This document shows, one piece after another, positions 27,399 through 35,317 of a stretch of 64,000 nt of DNA. Source of the DNA: Achromobacter pestifer (GTDB lineage: Bacteria; Pseudomonadota; Gammaproteobacteria; Burkholderiales; Burkholderiaceae_B); assembly GCF_013267355.1 (NCBI RefSeq), contig NZ_CP053985.1, positions 6,448,001-6,512,000 on the forward strand, given 5' to 3'. Below the pieces are notes generated by a model. That model did no database searches. It worked only from the letters and a program-made list of their open reading frames with translations, and was not told where the DNA came from. Each line of letters begins with the position of its first letter. The stretch's first letter is position 1. Both the position numbers and the translations under genes were made by a program.

Positions 27399-28943
27399 CT
27401 ACAGCGCCATCTCGATCAGGACCGGTCCCGGCTGGCGCAGCGCGGATTCCAGCTGCGCGGCCAGTTCTTCCGACGTCGCGGCGCGGCTGGCCTGCACCCC
27501 GTAGCTGGACGCCAGCCCCACCCAGTCGATGCGCGGGCGGTCCAGCGCGGTCAGTTCGGCCGCGCGCTCGCCCAGCACGGCATTGCCCCGGCGCAGCTCG
27601 TTGCGCAGGATGGCGTACTGGTGGTTGGCGGCGATCAGCACCGTCACCGGCAGGTTTTCATGCGCCAGCGACCACAGCGCCTGGATCGTGTATTGGGTGC
27701 TGCCGTCGGACAGCACGGCCACCACGCGGCGCTCCGGGCAGGCGATGGCCGCGCCCATGGCGACGGGCAGGCCCTGGCCGATGGCGCCGCCGGTATTGGT
27801 CAGCACGGAGTGCGGCGCGGCGCCGGCGGACGCGGCATACAGCGGATAGCCGCAGGTGCCGCCTTCGACCGAGACGATGGCGTTTTCGGGCAAGGCCCGC
27901 GCCACCACGGCCGCGATGGATTGCGGCGTCAAGGCTCCCGGCGCCGGTTCGGGCAACGGCGCGGCGGCGGGTTCGAAAGCCGGCGCGCCCGCCAATTCGG
28001 CCAGCGCCTCCAGGCGCGATGCCGCGTCCTGGCCGGTTGCAGCCAGTTCCAGCAGACGTTCCGCCGGCACCAGCCGGCTGGGATGGCCGGCATAGCCGAA
28101 GTACGTCACCGGCGGCAGCGCCCCCACCAGCACCACCAGGTCGGCGGCATCCAGCGCGGCGCGAGCCGGTTCCGGGAAATACGGCAGCCGGTCGAAGTCC
28201 GGCAGGCCCCGGCCGCGCTCCGATCTGGCGGGGAAGGTCTCGGCGTAAGCCGTGCCGCCCAGGGCCGCGCACAGGCGCGCGGCGGCGATCTGCGCGCGCC
28301 GGCCCAGGCCGCTGGCTGGGCCGCCTCCGCCCAGCAGGAACAGCGGCTTTTGCGCGCGGCTCAAGCGCTGCCATGCGGCGGACGCGTCGAATGCCTCAGG
28401 TTCCGCCGCGGCCTCGGCGGCGGCGTCCGCGCAATCCTCCGCCACGCTTTCCGCCTGGAAGTCGGCGGGAAAGATCAGCGTCGCGCCCTGGCCGCCATCG
28501 GCCAGGCTGGCCCGCACCGCGGCGCGCGCGGCGTCCGCCGCGTCCTGGGCGGACGCGATCCGTTCCACCCAGCCGGACACGGGACGCGCCAGAGATTCGA
28601 TGTCCGAGGTCAGGGGCGCGTCGCATTCCAGGTGCCAGCTGGCGTGGTCGCCGATGATGTTGACGATGGGGGTGCGGGCGCGGCGCGCGTTATGCAGATT
28701 GGCAATGCCATTGGCGAAGCCCGGTCCCAGATGCAGCAGGGTCGCGGCAGGCTTGCCGGCCAGGCGGCCATAGCCGTCGGCCGCGCCAGTGCAGACGTTT
28801 TCCTGCAGGCCGACGACGCAGCGCATGCCGCGCACCTCCTCCAGCGCACGCACCAGGTCCAGCTCGGTCGTGCCGGGATTGGCGAAACAGACTTCCACGC
28901 CCTGCTTGCGCAGAGCCTCCAGCAAGGCACTAGCTCCGGTCAT
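27399..28943 (-). CDS. Thiamine-diphosphate-dependent decarboxylase/acetolactate-synthase-like enzyme
   Basis: 514 residues with the three ThDP domains: the N-terminal pyrimidine-binding domain with the activating Glu in NPGTTELDLV, a middle domain (LFLLGGGGPASG), and a C-terminal diphosphate domain where the usual GDG-...-NN motif reads LSDGSTQYTIQALWSLA ... ANHQY. The TIQALWSLA segment resembles benzoylformate decarboxylases. The first Gly of GDG is Ser, a known variation. It is the first gene of the operon, with the promoter region against the IclR gene. A 2-oxo acid or C-C lyase step is likely. Confidence 0.87.
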   Translation of the reverse strand: MTGASALLEALRKQGVEVCFANPGTTELDLVRALEEVRGMRCVVGLQENVCTGAADGYGRLAGKPAATLLHLGPGFANGIANLHNARRARTPIVNIIGDHASWHLECDAPLTSDIESLARPVSGWVERIASAQDAADAARAAVRASLADGGQGATLIFPADFQAESVAEDCADAAAEAAAEPEAFDASAAWQRLSRAQKPLFLLGGGGPASGLGRRAQIAAARLCAALGGTAYAETFPARSERGRGLPDFDRLPYFPEPARAALDAADLVVLVGALPPVTYFGYAGHPSRLVPAERLLELAATGQDAASRLEALAELAGAPAFEPAAAPLPEPAPGALTPQSIAAVVARALPENAIVSVEGGTCGYPLYAASAGAAPHSVLTNTGGAIGQGLPVAMGAAIACPERRVVAVLSDGSTQYTIQALWSLAHENLPVTVLIAANHQYAILRNELRRGNAVLGERAAELTALDRPRIDWVGLASSYGVQASRAATSEELAAQLESALRQPGPVLIEMAL

Positions 28944-28968
28944 GATTACTGCCTCCTTTTTTTGCTAC

Positions 28969-28987
28969 TTTATCGTAATTTGATAAA
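28969..28987. promoter_or_regulatory. Inverted repeat 1 in the IclR/catabolic divergent promoter
   Basis: TTTATC, 7-nt spacer GTAATTT, GATAAA is a perfect 6-7-6 inverted repeat 26 bp upstream of the ThDP enzyme gene. It is in an AT-rich island within GC-rich DNA. A candidate IclR site overlapping the operon promoter. Confidence 0.5.
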
Positions 28988-29017
28988 TGTGCAATTTCTT
29001 TTGGCAGATTGATGCGT

Positions 29018-29049
29018 GATAATTTATTAGAATTATCTATTTGATAGAT
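29018..29049. promoter_or_regulatory. Overlapping inverted repeats 2 and 3 in the IclR divergent promoter
   Basis: GATAATT, TATTAG, AATTATC (29018-29037) is a perfect 7-6-7 repeat. It shares its last bases with ATCTAT, TTG, ATAGAT (29035-29049), a perfect 6-3-6 repeat. Both lie between the operon start (28943) and the IclR start (29163). Likely binding sites for the IclR protein; which repeat is used is unknown. Confidence 0.5.
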
Positions 29050-29162
29050 CCGAAAAAATCTCCTATACACACGCGTGCGCGGCGCGCGCCGCGGGGCGAT
29101 TTGCCAATACGCGTCCCTTGGTGCACCCTCGCAGCACGTCTGCCTTCCCACGTCTCACACAC

Positions 29163-29927
29163 ATGAACAGTCTTCGCCGCATGCTCGATGTCCTGGACCT
29201 CTTTCAGCCCGACCGGCCGGTCCTGGACGTCGACGCCATCTGCCAGTTGCAGGGCTACGCGCCCGCCACCGCCTACCGCTACGTGCGCGAACTGTGCGCC
29301 TGCGGCTTGCTGGTGCGCCTGCCCGCCGGCTACGCGCTGGGCCCGCGCATCATCGCGCTGGACCTGCAAATGCGTGAGTACGACCCCATGCTGACGGTCA
29401 GCCGCGACCTGATCGAGGAGCTGTCCGGCCAGACCGGGCTGGACGTGCTGCTCAGCGCGCGCTACGACGACAAGGTGATCAACGTGCACCAGCAGGCGGG
29501 GCGCAATACCCAGGCCCTGAACTTCGGCCGCGGCCGGCACATGCCGCTTTTGCGCAGCGCGACCGCCCGCGTGATCCTGGCCAATCTGGGGCCGCGCCAA
29601 CTACGCCGCGTCTACGACGAGCACGCCGATGCGCCCGACATGCAGCGGCTGGGCCAGGACTGGAAGTCCTTTTCCCGGGCCATGCTGCAAGTGCGCAAGG
29701 CTGGCTATTGCATCTCGTCGGGCGAACTGGATTCCGGCAAGACCGGGATCGCCGCGCCGATCTTCGATGAAGAGAACCATGTGCTGGGCAGCATCACGCT
29801 CATCGGCATGCAGGACGCCTTCGCGGCCTTCCGCGAGGACTACCTGGCCGGCCTGATCTGCCGCGCCGCCGACGAAATCACCCGCCGCATCGCCCAGGCC
29901 CCGGCCAAGCTGCAGCAAGCTGCCTGA
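29163..29927 (+). CDS. IclR-family transcriptional regulator
   Basis: 254 residues from ATG 29163 (MNSLRRMLDVLDLFQPDRPV); an upstream in-frame GTG at 29118 would add a tail that does not fit the family. The N-terminal winged helix (CQLQGYAPATAYRYVRELCA, then GLLVRLPAGYALGPRIIALD) is followed by the IclR effector domain with RSATARVILANL and CISSGELDSGKTGIAAPIFD. It is divergent from the catabolic operon that starts at 28943 and is the likely regulator responding to its substrate. Confidence 0.9.
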   Translation: MNSLRRMLDVLDLFQPDRPVLDVDAICQLQGYAPATAYRYVRELCACGLLVRLPAGYALGPRIIALDLQMREYDPMLTVSRDLIEELSGQTGLDVLLSARYDDKVINVHQQAGRNTQALNFGRGRHMPLLRSATARVILANLGPRQLRRVYDEHADAPDMQRLGQDWKSFSRAMLQVRKAGYCISSGELDSGKTGIAAPIFDEENHVLGSITLIGMQDAFAAFREDYLAGLICRAADEITRRIAQAPAKLQQAA

Positions 29928-29956
29928 TCCCCGCCGCGCCAGTCCCAGGTTCACGC

Positions 29957-30787
29957 ATGACGCCCGCCATCCGCATCGGTCCCCTCGTCTTTCCCTCGGA
30001 CCTGCTGGTCCTCATCGCCGCCGCCGCCGTCGGGCTGCTGGCCGCCCGGATCTTCGCCCGCAAGCAACAGCCACGGCCCGATACGGCTGCGGTGCCATGG
30101 CGCGCGTTGATCATCGGCTTGGTCGTCGCCCGGCTCGGCTTCGTCTGGCAATACCAGGCCCACTTCATCGAGAATCCGCTCAGGATCCTGGACCTGCGCG
30201 ATGGCGGCTGGGCCGGCATGGCCGGACTTGGCGCGGCCTGGATCTATACGCTGTACGCGGCCTTGCGCCGGCAGGCCCCGCGGCCCGCGCTGCTGGGCGC
30301 GCTGGCGCTGGCCAGCGCGGTCTGGATAGGCGGCGGCCGCTGGCTGGCGCCCACGCCGCAGGCCCAGCCCGAACTGGCCGCCATTGCCCTGCGCCAGCTG
30401 GATGGCGCGCCCGCGGCGCTCGCGGCCTACCAAGGCAGGCCCACCGTCATCAATCTGTGGGCAAGCTGGTGTCCGCCCTGCCGCCGCGAAATGCCTGCTT
30501 TCGCCGCGGCGCAAGCGGCGCATCCCGATGTGAATTTCGTCTTCCTGAATCAGGCCGAAGCGCCGCCGGACGTCACGGCGTTCCTGGCGCGGCACGCGCC
30601 GTCGCTGCGCAATGTGCTGCTCGATCCGGCAGGCGCGGCCTCGCGCCAGATGAGCAACCGCGGCCTGCCGGCCACGCTGTTCCTGGATGCCCAGGGACGT
30701 CTGGTGGACCTGCGCGTGGGCGAGCTGTCGGCGGCCTCGCTGGCCCAGCGCCTGGAGGCGATCCAGACGCCGGCCAGCGGCGATTGA
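29957..30787 (+). CDS. TlpA-like thiol:disulfide protein with N-terminal membrane module
   Basis: 276 residues. Residues about 135-270 are a thioredoxin fold of TlpA/ResA type with active site WASWCPPC (Cys172 and Cys175) and cis-Pro in RGLPATLFLD. Residues 1-130 hold about four membrane helices, with VVARLGFVWQYQAHFIENP and LRDGGWAGMAGLGAAW, which resembles the core of prolipoprotein diacylglyceryl transferase (Lgt) but is too short to be that enzyme. The thioredoxin domain should face the periplasm and reduce or oxidise thiols, for example in cytochrome or cupro-protein assembly. It begins 29 nt after the IclR gene. Confidence 0.85.
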   Translation: MTPAIRIGPLVFPSDLLVLIAAAAVGLLAARIFARKQQPRPDTAAVPWRALIIGLVVARLGFVWQYQAHFIENPLRILDLRDGGWAGMAGLGAAWIYTLYAALRRQAPRPALLGALALASAVWIGGGRWLAPTPQAQPELAAIALRQLDGAPAALAAYQGRPTVINLWASWCPPCRREMPAFAAAQAAHPDVNFVFLNQAEAPPDVTAFLARHAPSLRNVLLDPAGAASRQMSNRGLPATLFLDAQGRLVDLRVGELSAASLAQRLEAIQTPASGD

Positions 30788-30799
30788 CGCGTTGGGGTT

Positions 30800-31123
30800 T
30801 CAGGCCTGCGGCTCGGCCGCGGCACGGGCCCAAGGCAAAGGCCGCCCATGCATCTCGCGTTCGAACAGCCGCAGGCGCTGGCCCACATGCGTGAGAGGTT
30901 CTTCCAGCCGCACGACCAGGACGGGTCCCGCCGGCAGCGCCCGGACCGTGGCGACAAGCGCGGCAGGCCCGCCGTCCCGGGACGGCAACTCGGTCCATGC
31001 CTGCAATTCCGCATGCTCCACCGCCGCCGGCCGCGCCTGCCCATGGCCGCAGGCCGGGCACCACAGGCGGGCGGGATAGACCAGATGGCCGCAGCTGCAG
31101 CACTGGCTGACGTTGACGCTCAT
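30800..31123 (-). CDS. Zn-ribbon/OB-fold (DUF35) partner of the thiolase-fold protein
   Basis: 107 residues beginning CCSCGHLVYPARLWCPACGH, a four-Cys rubredoxin-like zinc ribbon, followed by an OB-fold segment (AWTELPSRDGG, VLVVRLEEPLTHVGQRLRL). DUF35 proteins form obligate complexes with thiolase-fold proteins such as Ltp2-type aldolases. The start ATG 31123 overlaps the stop of the thiolase gene by 4 nt (ATGA), so equal translation of the two subunits is expected. Confidence 0.85.
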   Translation of the reverse strand: MSVNVSQCCSCGHLVYPARLWCPACGHGQARPAAVEHAELQAWTELPSRDGGPAALVATVRALPAGPVLVVRLEEPLTHVGQRLRLFEREMHGRPLPWARAAAEPQA

Positions 31124-32268
31124 GCTTCCTCCCGGGCCAGCACCGCGGCGTTGGCGCACATGCCGTAACGCAGCTGCACCATGCCGTAGCCGGTGGCCAC
31201 GCCGTGGCGCGCGCCGCGCACCTGCCGATCTCCTGCCTGCCCCAGCAACTGGCGGACCACCTCGACCAGGCCATGCATGCCGCCAGCCGTACCCGCCTGC
31301 CCGGCGGACAACTGGCCGCCCGCGGTGTTGACCGGCAAATCGCGGGTGGCCAGGCGGCGCGCGATGAAGCCCGGCAGATCGTCCGCGCGGGCCAAGCCCA
31401 GATCGCAGAGCTGCGCCAGCGCCATGGCGGGATAGTCGTCGTAGACGCTGAGCACATCCATATCTTGCGGCCCCAGGCCCGCGCGCTGCCAGAGCGCGGG
31501 CGCAAACGCCGCGATGCCCGTCTGCAGCCCATCGCCTTCCTGCTGGTCGCCGTTGTAGCGGGCATCGCTGGCCAGCAGCCGCACGCTGATCGCTGCCGGA
31601 CGCGCGCTCAGCACCAGCGCGCAAGCGCCGCTGACCACCGGCACGCAATCCAGGCGCCCCAGCGGCGGCGCGACCATGGGCGCGGCCAGGTACTGCGCCA
31701 GGCTCAAGGGCTCGCGATACGCCGCGTTGGAGTTGCCCACCGCCCATAGCCGCTGCGCGACGCACAACGCGCCATAGTCTTCGCGGGTGAGGCCGGTATG
31801 CGCCATCTGCCGCTGCGTGAGCATGGCGAACAAGGGATTCGGCCCCTCGCAGCCCAAGGGGCTGAGATAGTCCTGCGCGCTGCGGTTGTAGCCGCGCACC
31901 AGCCCGGCGAAATCCGCGCCCGTGAAATGGTCTCCCGCCACCAGCACGATGGTCTTGGCCTGCCCGGCTTCCAACGCCAGCCAGGCCTGGCGCAGCAGAT
32001 TGATGGCGCTGGCGCCGCCCATCTCATCCTGCATGCACCAGTTCAGCCGCAGTCCCAGGCGCCACGCCAGATCGATCGCGCGGTCGGGGCGCAGCGTGAA
32101 CGAAGCCACGCCCAGCCCATCCACATCGCCGGGCTCCAACCCTGCACTGCGCAGCGCCTGGGCGATCGCCTCGGCCAACAGGCCGGCCGTGCTGGTCCCG
32201 GGGCCGGGATGACGCAGCGAAGGCGTTTCGCCCACGCCAACGATGCCCGGGCCGCGCACCGCGCTCAC
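31120..32268 (-). CDS. Thiolase-superfamily protein lacking the thiolase nucleophile (Ltp2-like)
   Basis: 382 residues from GTG 32268, chosen because it makes a GTGA overlap with the upstream MFS gene. The thiolase fold is clear (GIVGVGETPSLRHPG, FSP-type core, NTAGGQLSAGQAGTAGGMHG near the end). But the region that carries the acyl-accepting Cys reads DEMGGASAINLL, the GHP His motif reads AGQAG, and the C-terminal CxG motif reads TGYGM. Such changes are known in Ltp2-type proteins, which with a DUF35 partner cleave beta-hydroxyacyl-CoA by a retro-aldol reaction. The adjacent OB-fold gene fits that reading. Annotation as acetyl-CoA acetyltransferase would be misleading. Confidence 0.82.
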   Translation of the reverse strand: MSAVRGPGIVGVGETPSLRHPGPGTSTAGLLAEAIAQALRSAGLEPGDVDGLGVASFTLRPDRAIDLAWRLGLRLNWCMQDEMGGASAINLLRQAWLALEAGQAKTIVLVAGDHFTGADFAGLVRGYNRSAQDYLSPLGCEGPNPLFAMLTQRQMAHTGLTREDYGALCVAQRLWAVGNSNAAYREPLSLAQYLAAPMVAPPLGRLDCVPVVSGACALVLSARPAAISVRLLASDARYNGDQQEGDGLQTGIAAFAPALWQRAGLGPQDMDVLSVYDDYPAMALAQLCDLGLARADDLPGFIARRLATRDLPVNTAGGQLSAGQAGTAGGMHGLVEVVRQLLGQAGDRQVRGARHGVATGYGMVQLRYGMCANAAVLAREEA

Positions 32269-33578
32269 TCCGACTCCTGCCGCGGCGGTTCGCGCGTCAG
32301 CAGCAAGGTGACCACGGTGACCGCGGCCATGCCCACCAGGAACCACGCCACCGGCGTCGCCGACTCATACTTGCGCAGCAGCGCCATGGCGATCAACGGC
32401 GACAGTCCGCCGGCGAACACAGAAGCGAGTTCGTGACCCAACGCCAGGCCGGTATAGCGGACCTCCGCGGGAAACAGCTCGGCGAAGTATGCCGGCTGGG
32501 TACCTATCATGGCGGCGTGGCAGACCGTGTTGCCCAGGAAAAAGGCCAGGAATATCCACACCGGCTCCTTGGTCTGCACCAGCCAGAAGAACGGAAAGGC
32601 CACCAGCACCAGGCCAGCCGAACCGATCAGGTACACCGTGCGCCGCCCGATGCGGTCGGACAGATGGCCAAACCAGACCAGCGTGCCCAGCTCGATGAAC
32701 ATCGATACCAGCACGCCGCCCAGCATGACATCGTTGGGAATGCCCAGGAACTTGCCATAGGCCAGTGCAAACGCCAGGAAGATGTACGACCCGCCGTTCT
32801 CGGCCACGCGCAGTCCCATCGCGGTAAAGACCTGGCGCGGATAGCGGCGGAACACCTCCACCGCCGGCATGCCGCGCTTGGCGGTCTTGGCGGCCTGCAC
32901 GAACTCATCGCTTTCGGGGATGTGCTTGCGGATGTACAGGCCGACGCCGAAGATCAGCACGCTCAGCAGGAACGGCAGGCGCCAGCCCCAGCTCATGAAG
33001 GCTTCCTGCGGCAGCTGCTGCGCCAGCATGAAGACGCCCGACGACAGCACGAAGCCGCCCGCCACCCCCAGTTGGCTGAAGGACGAGAAGTAGCCGCGGC
33101 GCTTGCCTCCGACCGCCTCGCTGATCAGCAGCACGCCGCCGCCCCACTCCCCGCCCGCGGCCGCGCCTTGCAAGATGCGCAGCAGCACCATGGCCGCCGG
33201 CGCCCAGAAGCCGACCTGCTCATAGGTCGGCAACAACCCGATCAGGAAGGTGGCTACCCCCATCAGGCCCAGGGTCCATTCCAGCGCCAGCTTGCGGCCA
33301 CAGCGGTCACCGATATGGCCGAAGATCACGCCGCCCAACGGCCGCGCCAGGAAGCCCACGGCAAAGCCCGCGAACGCCCCCATGGTGCCCAGCAGCGGGT
33401 CGGTGCCTTTGGGAAAGAACAGTTCGCCGAACACCAGCGCCGCCGCCGTGCCGTAGATGAAGAAGTCATACCATTCCATCGCGTTGCCCGCGACGGACGC
33501 CATCACCACGCGCCGCGTGCGCTTTCTGCGCGCATCGTCGCCAGCGGCCGCGGCCGCCCCCTTGTATGCCATCGTCAT
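32265..33578 (-). CDS. MFS transporter of the metabolite:H+ symporter (MHS) family
   Basis: 437 residues with 12 helices. The family signature GNAMEWYDFFIYGTAAALVF opens helix 1; the MFS motif in GHIGDRCGRKLALEWTL and the helix-5 ILQGAAAGGEWGGGVLLISE follow. Relatives import shikimate, citrate, proline betaine or aromatic acids with protons. It lies between the CoA-ligase gene (upstream) and the thiolase-fold gene, so it should bring in the acid that the ligase activates. Confidence 0.9.
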   Translation of the reverse strand: MTMAYKGAAAAAGDDARRKRTRRVVMASVAGNAMEWYDFFIYGTAAALVFGELFFPKGTDPLLGTMGAFAGFAVGFLARPLGGVIFGHIGDRCGRKLALEWTLGLMGVATFLIGLLPTYEQVGFWAPAAMVLLRILQGAAAGGEWGGGVLLISEAVGGKRRGYFSSFSQLGVAGGFVLSSGVFMLAQQLPQEAFMSWGWRLPFLLSVLIFGVGLYIRKHIPESDEFVQAAKTAKRGMPAVEVFRRYPRQVFTAMGLRVAENGGSYIFLAFALAYGKFLGIPNDVMLGGVLVSMFIELGTLVWFGHLSDRIGRRTVYLIGSAGLVLVAFPFFWLVQTKEPVWIFLAFFLGNTVCHAAMIGTQPAYFAELFPAEVRYTGLALGHELASVFAGGLSPLIAMALLRKYESATPVAWFLVGMAAVTVVTLLLTREPPRQESE

Positions 33579-33614
33579 TGCCGCCCCTAGTCTGTTTGAA
33601 TGAACCTGCGGCGC

Positions 33615-35180
33615 TCAGCGCGCCACGCGATAGCCAGCGGCGTCCCGGTCCCAGGCGTCGCCAGTGATACCCTCATCCCGCAAGTGGAACTTGCGGATCT
33701 TGCCGTTCTCGGTGCGCGGCAAATCGTCCAGCACGCGCAGATAGCGCGGCACGGCGAAATACGGCATGCGAGGCTGGCAGAAATCCAGCAGCGCCTCGGG
33801 CGCAACGGCCTGCCCGGACTTGTAGACCAGCGCCGCCATGACCTCGTCCTCGGCCAACTCGGAACGCACCGCATAGACCGCGGCGGCCGCGACCGACGGA
33901 TGCGCCAGCAGCACCTGCTCCACCTCATACGAGGAAATGTTCTCGCCGCGCCGGCGGATGGCGTCCTTCATGCGGTCCAGGAAGCGGAAGTAGCCGTCCG
34001 CATCGCGCACCACCCGGTCTCCCGTGTGGAACCACAGGTTGCGCCAGGCTTCCACCGTCTTGCCGTCCATGCCGAAATAGCCAGTGGCGATGGCGTACGG
34101 CGTGTGTGCGCGCAGCAGCAATTCACCCGGCGTGCCGTCGGGCACCGCCGCGTCGTGTTCGTCGGCCGCCATCGCGTCGAATTCGGGCGCGGCGCGCCCC
34201 ATCGTGCCGGGGCGCTGTTCGGCCAGCGTGCCACCCAGCGCGAAATTGGTTTCGGTGGAACCGTAGCCCTCCAACAACGCCATGCCGGTGCGTTCGGAAA
34301 ACGCCGCATGGAAGCGTTCCGGAACCCCGGGCGCCAGCGCGATCCGCGCGCGGTGGCGCCGTTCGGCCGGGGCAGGCGCTTGCGCCAGCAGCATGGGCAC
34401 CATGGCGCCCAGCAGATAGGTCACCGTGGCGCCCGCGGCCTCGAGCCGGTCGAAATAGCGGCTGGCCGAGAAGCGCTCGTCGCACACGATGGTCGCGCCC
34501 GTGACCAGCGCCTGGAAGCAGGCGTTCAGGGCATTGGTATGGAACAGCGGCAGGCTCGTGTAGAGCACGTCGCTCGCGCTGATTTCCAGGTTGCGCGCGG
34601 CGATCCTGCCCCACCAATAGAACTGCGCGTGCGGACAGCACACGCCTTTGGACAGGCCGGACGTGCCCGAGGTGTACAGGATGGCCAACGTGTCTCCCGG
34701 CCCAAGCTCGGCCGCCGGCGGCAGCGGCGTATCCGGCACAGGGGGTGGCGGGCACGCATGCACCGGCAGCGCGTCGGCATTCCCGTCCAGCAACCAGATG
34801 CGGTTCAAGGCCAGGGGCTGCATGTCCAGCGCCGCAAGCGCCGGACAGGACGCGGCGTCGGCCACCAGCAAGCGGCAACCGCTGTTGGCCAGGATGTGCT
34901 GCAGCTGCATGCCGCGCGACGCCGTGTTGATGGGCACCACCACCGCGCCCAGCCAGCCGCAGCCCAGCACGATGGACAGGAACTCGTGCCGGTTGCCGGC
35001 CATCAACCCGACCCGGTCGCCCCGGGCGACGCCGGCCGCGGCCAGGCGCGCCGCCCAGGCGGCCGCATGCCCGGGAGCGTCGCCATACCGCAGCGAGCCG
35101 CCCGGCGCCTGCACCCATATGCGCTCGCCCCAACGGGCGCCCTGCTCCAGCAACAACGACGGCAGTGTCAACGCATGCAT
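33615..35180 (-). CDS. AMP-forming acyl-CoA ligase
   Basis: 521 residues of the ANL superfamily. The phosphate loop is LYTSGTSGLSKGV, the adenine motif LLEGYGSTETN, the hinge WFHTGDRVVRDADGYFRFLD, and near the end RTENGKIRK holds the catalytic Lys. The YGSTE and DRMKDAIRRRGENIS segments are typical of crotonobetaine/carnitine or aryl-acid ligases. First gene of a minus-strand operon with the MHS transporter and thiolase/OB-fold pair, divergent from a LysR gene. It activates a carboxylic acid as its CoA thioester. Confidence 0.9.
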   Translation of the reverse strand: MHALTLPSLLLEQGARWGERIWVQAPGGSLRYGDAPGHAAAWAARLAAAGVARGDRVGLMAGNRHEFLSIVLGCGWLGAVVVPINTASRGMQLQHILANSGCRLLVADAASCPALAALDMQPLALNRIWLLDGNADALPVHACPPPPVPDTPLPPAAELGPGDTLAILYTSGTSGLSKGVCCPHAQFYWWGRIAARNLEISASDVLYTSLPLFHTNALNACFQALVTGATIVCDERFSASRYFDRLEAAGATVTYLLGAMVPMLLAQAPAPAERRHRARIALAPGVPERFHAAFSERTGMALLEGYGSTETNFALGGTLAEQRPGTMGRAAPEFDAMAADEHDAAVPDGTPGELLLRAHTPYAIATGYFGMDGKTVEAWRNLWFHTGDRVVRDADGYFRFLDRMKDAIRRRGENISSYEVEQVLLAHPSVAAAAVYAVRSELAEDEVMAALVYKSGQAVAPEALLDFCQPRMPYFAVPRYLRVLDDLPRTENGKIRKFHLRDEGITGDAWDRDAAGYRVAR

Positions 35181-35280
35181 GGCGGTGCTTCCCCTGTGTT
35201 GCGGCCATCGGCAAGCGTTGCCCCAGCCCTATGAAATTAGTCTAGGAATCAACTATTTATATGTCAAATTTATGGCTATT

Positions 35281-35295
35281 ATTTATCTTATAAAT
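35281..35295. promoter_or_regulatory. Candidate LysR binding motif in the divergent promoter
   Basis: ATTTAT, CTT, ATAAAT is a perfect 6-3-6 inverted repeat that also fits the LysR T-N11-A rule. It lies 22 bp before the LysR start and about 100 bp before the CoA-ligase start, in a marked AT-rich stretch (35231-35306). Confidence 0.5.
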
Positions 35296-35317
35296 CAGGC
35301 TGATATAAGGGGCATGC

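Noticed and set aside
25985..28657. 890-codon open frame on + strand
   Set aside because: Antisense to the propeller, SDR and ThDP genes; composition is that of a shadow.
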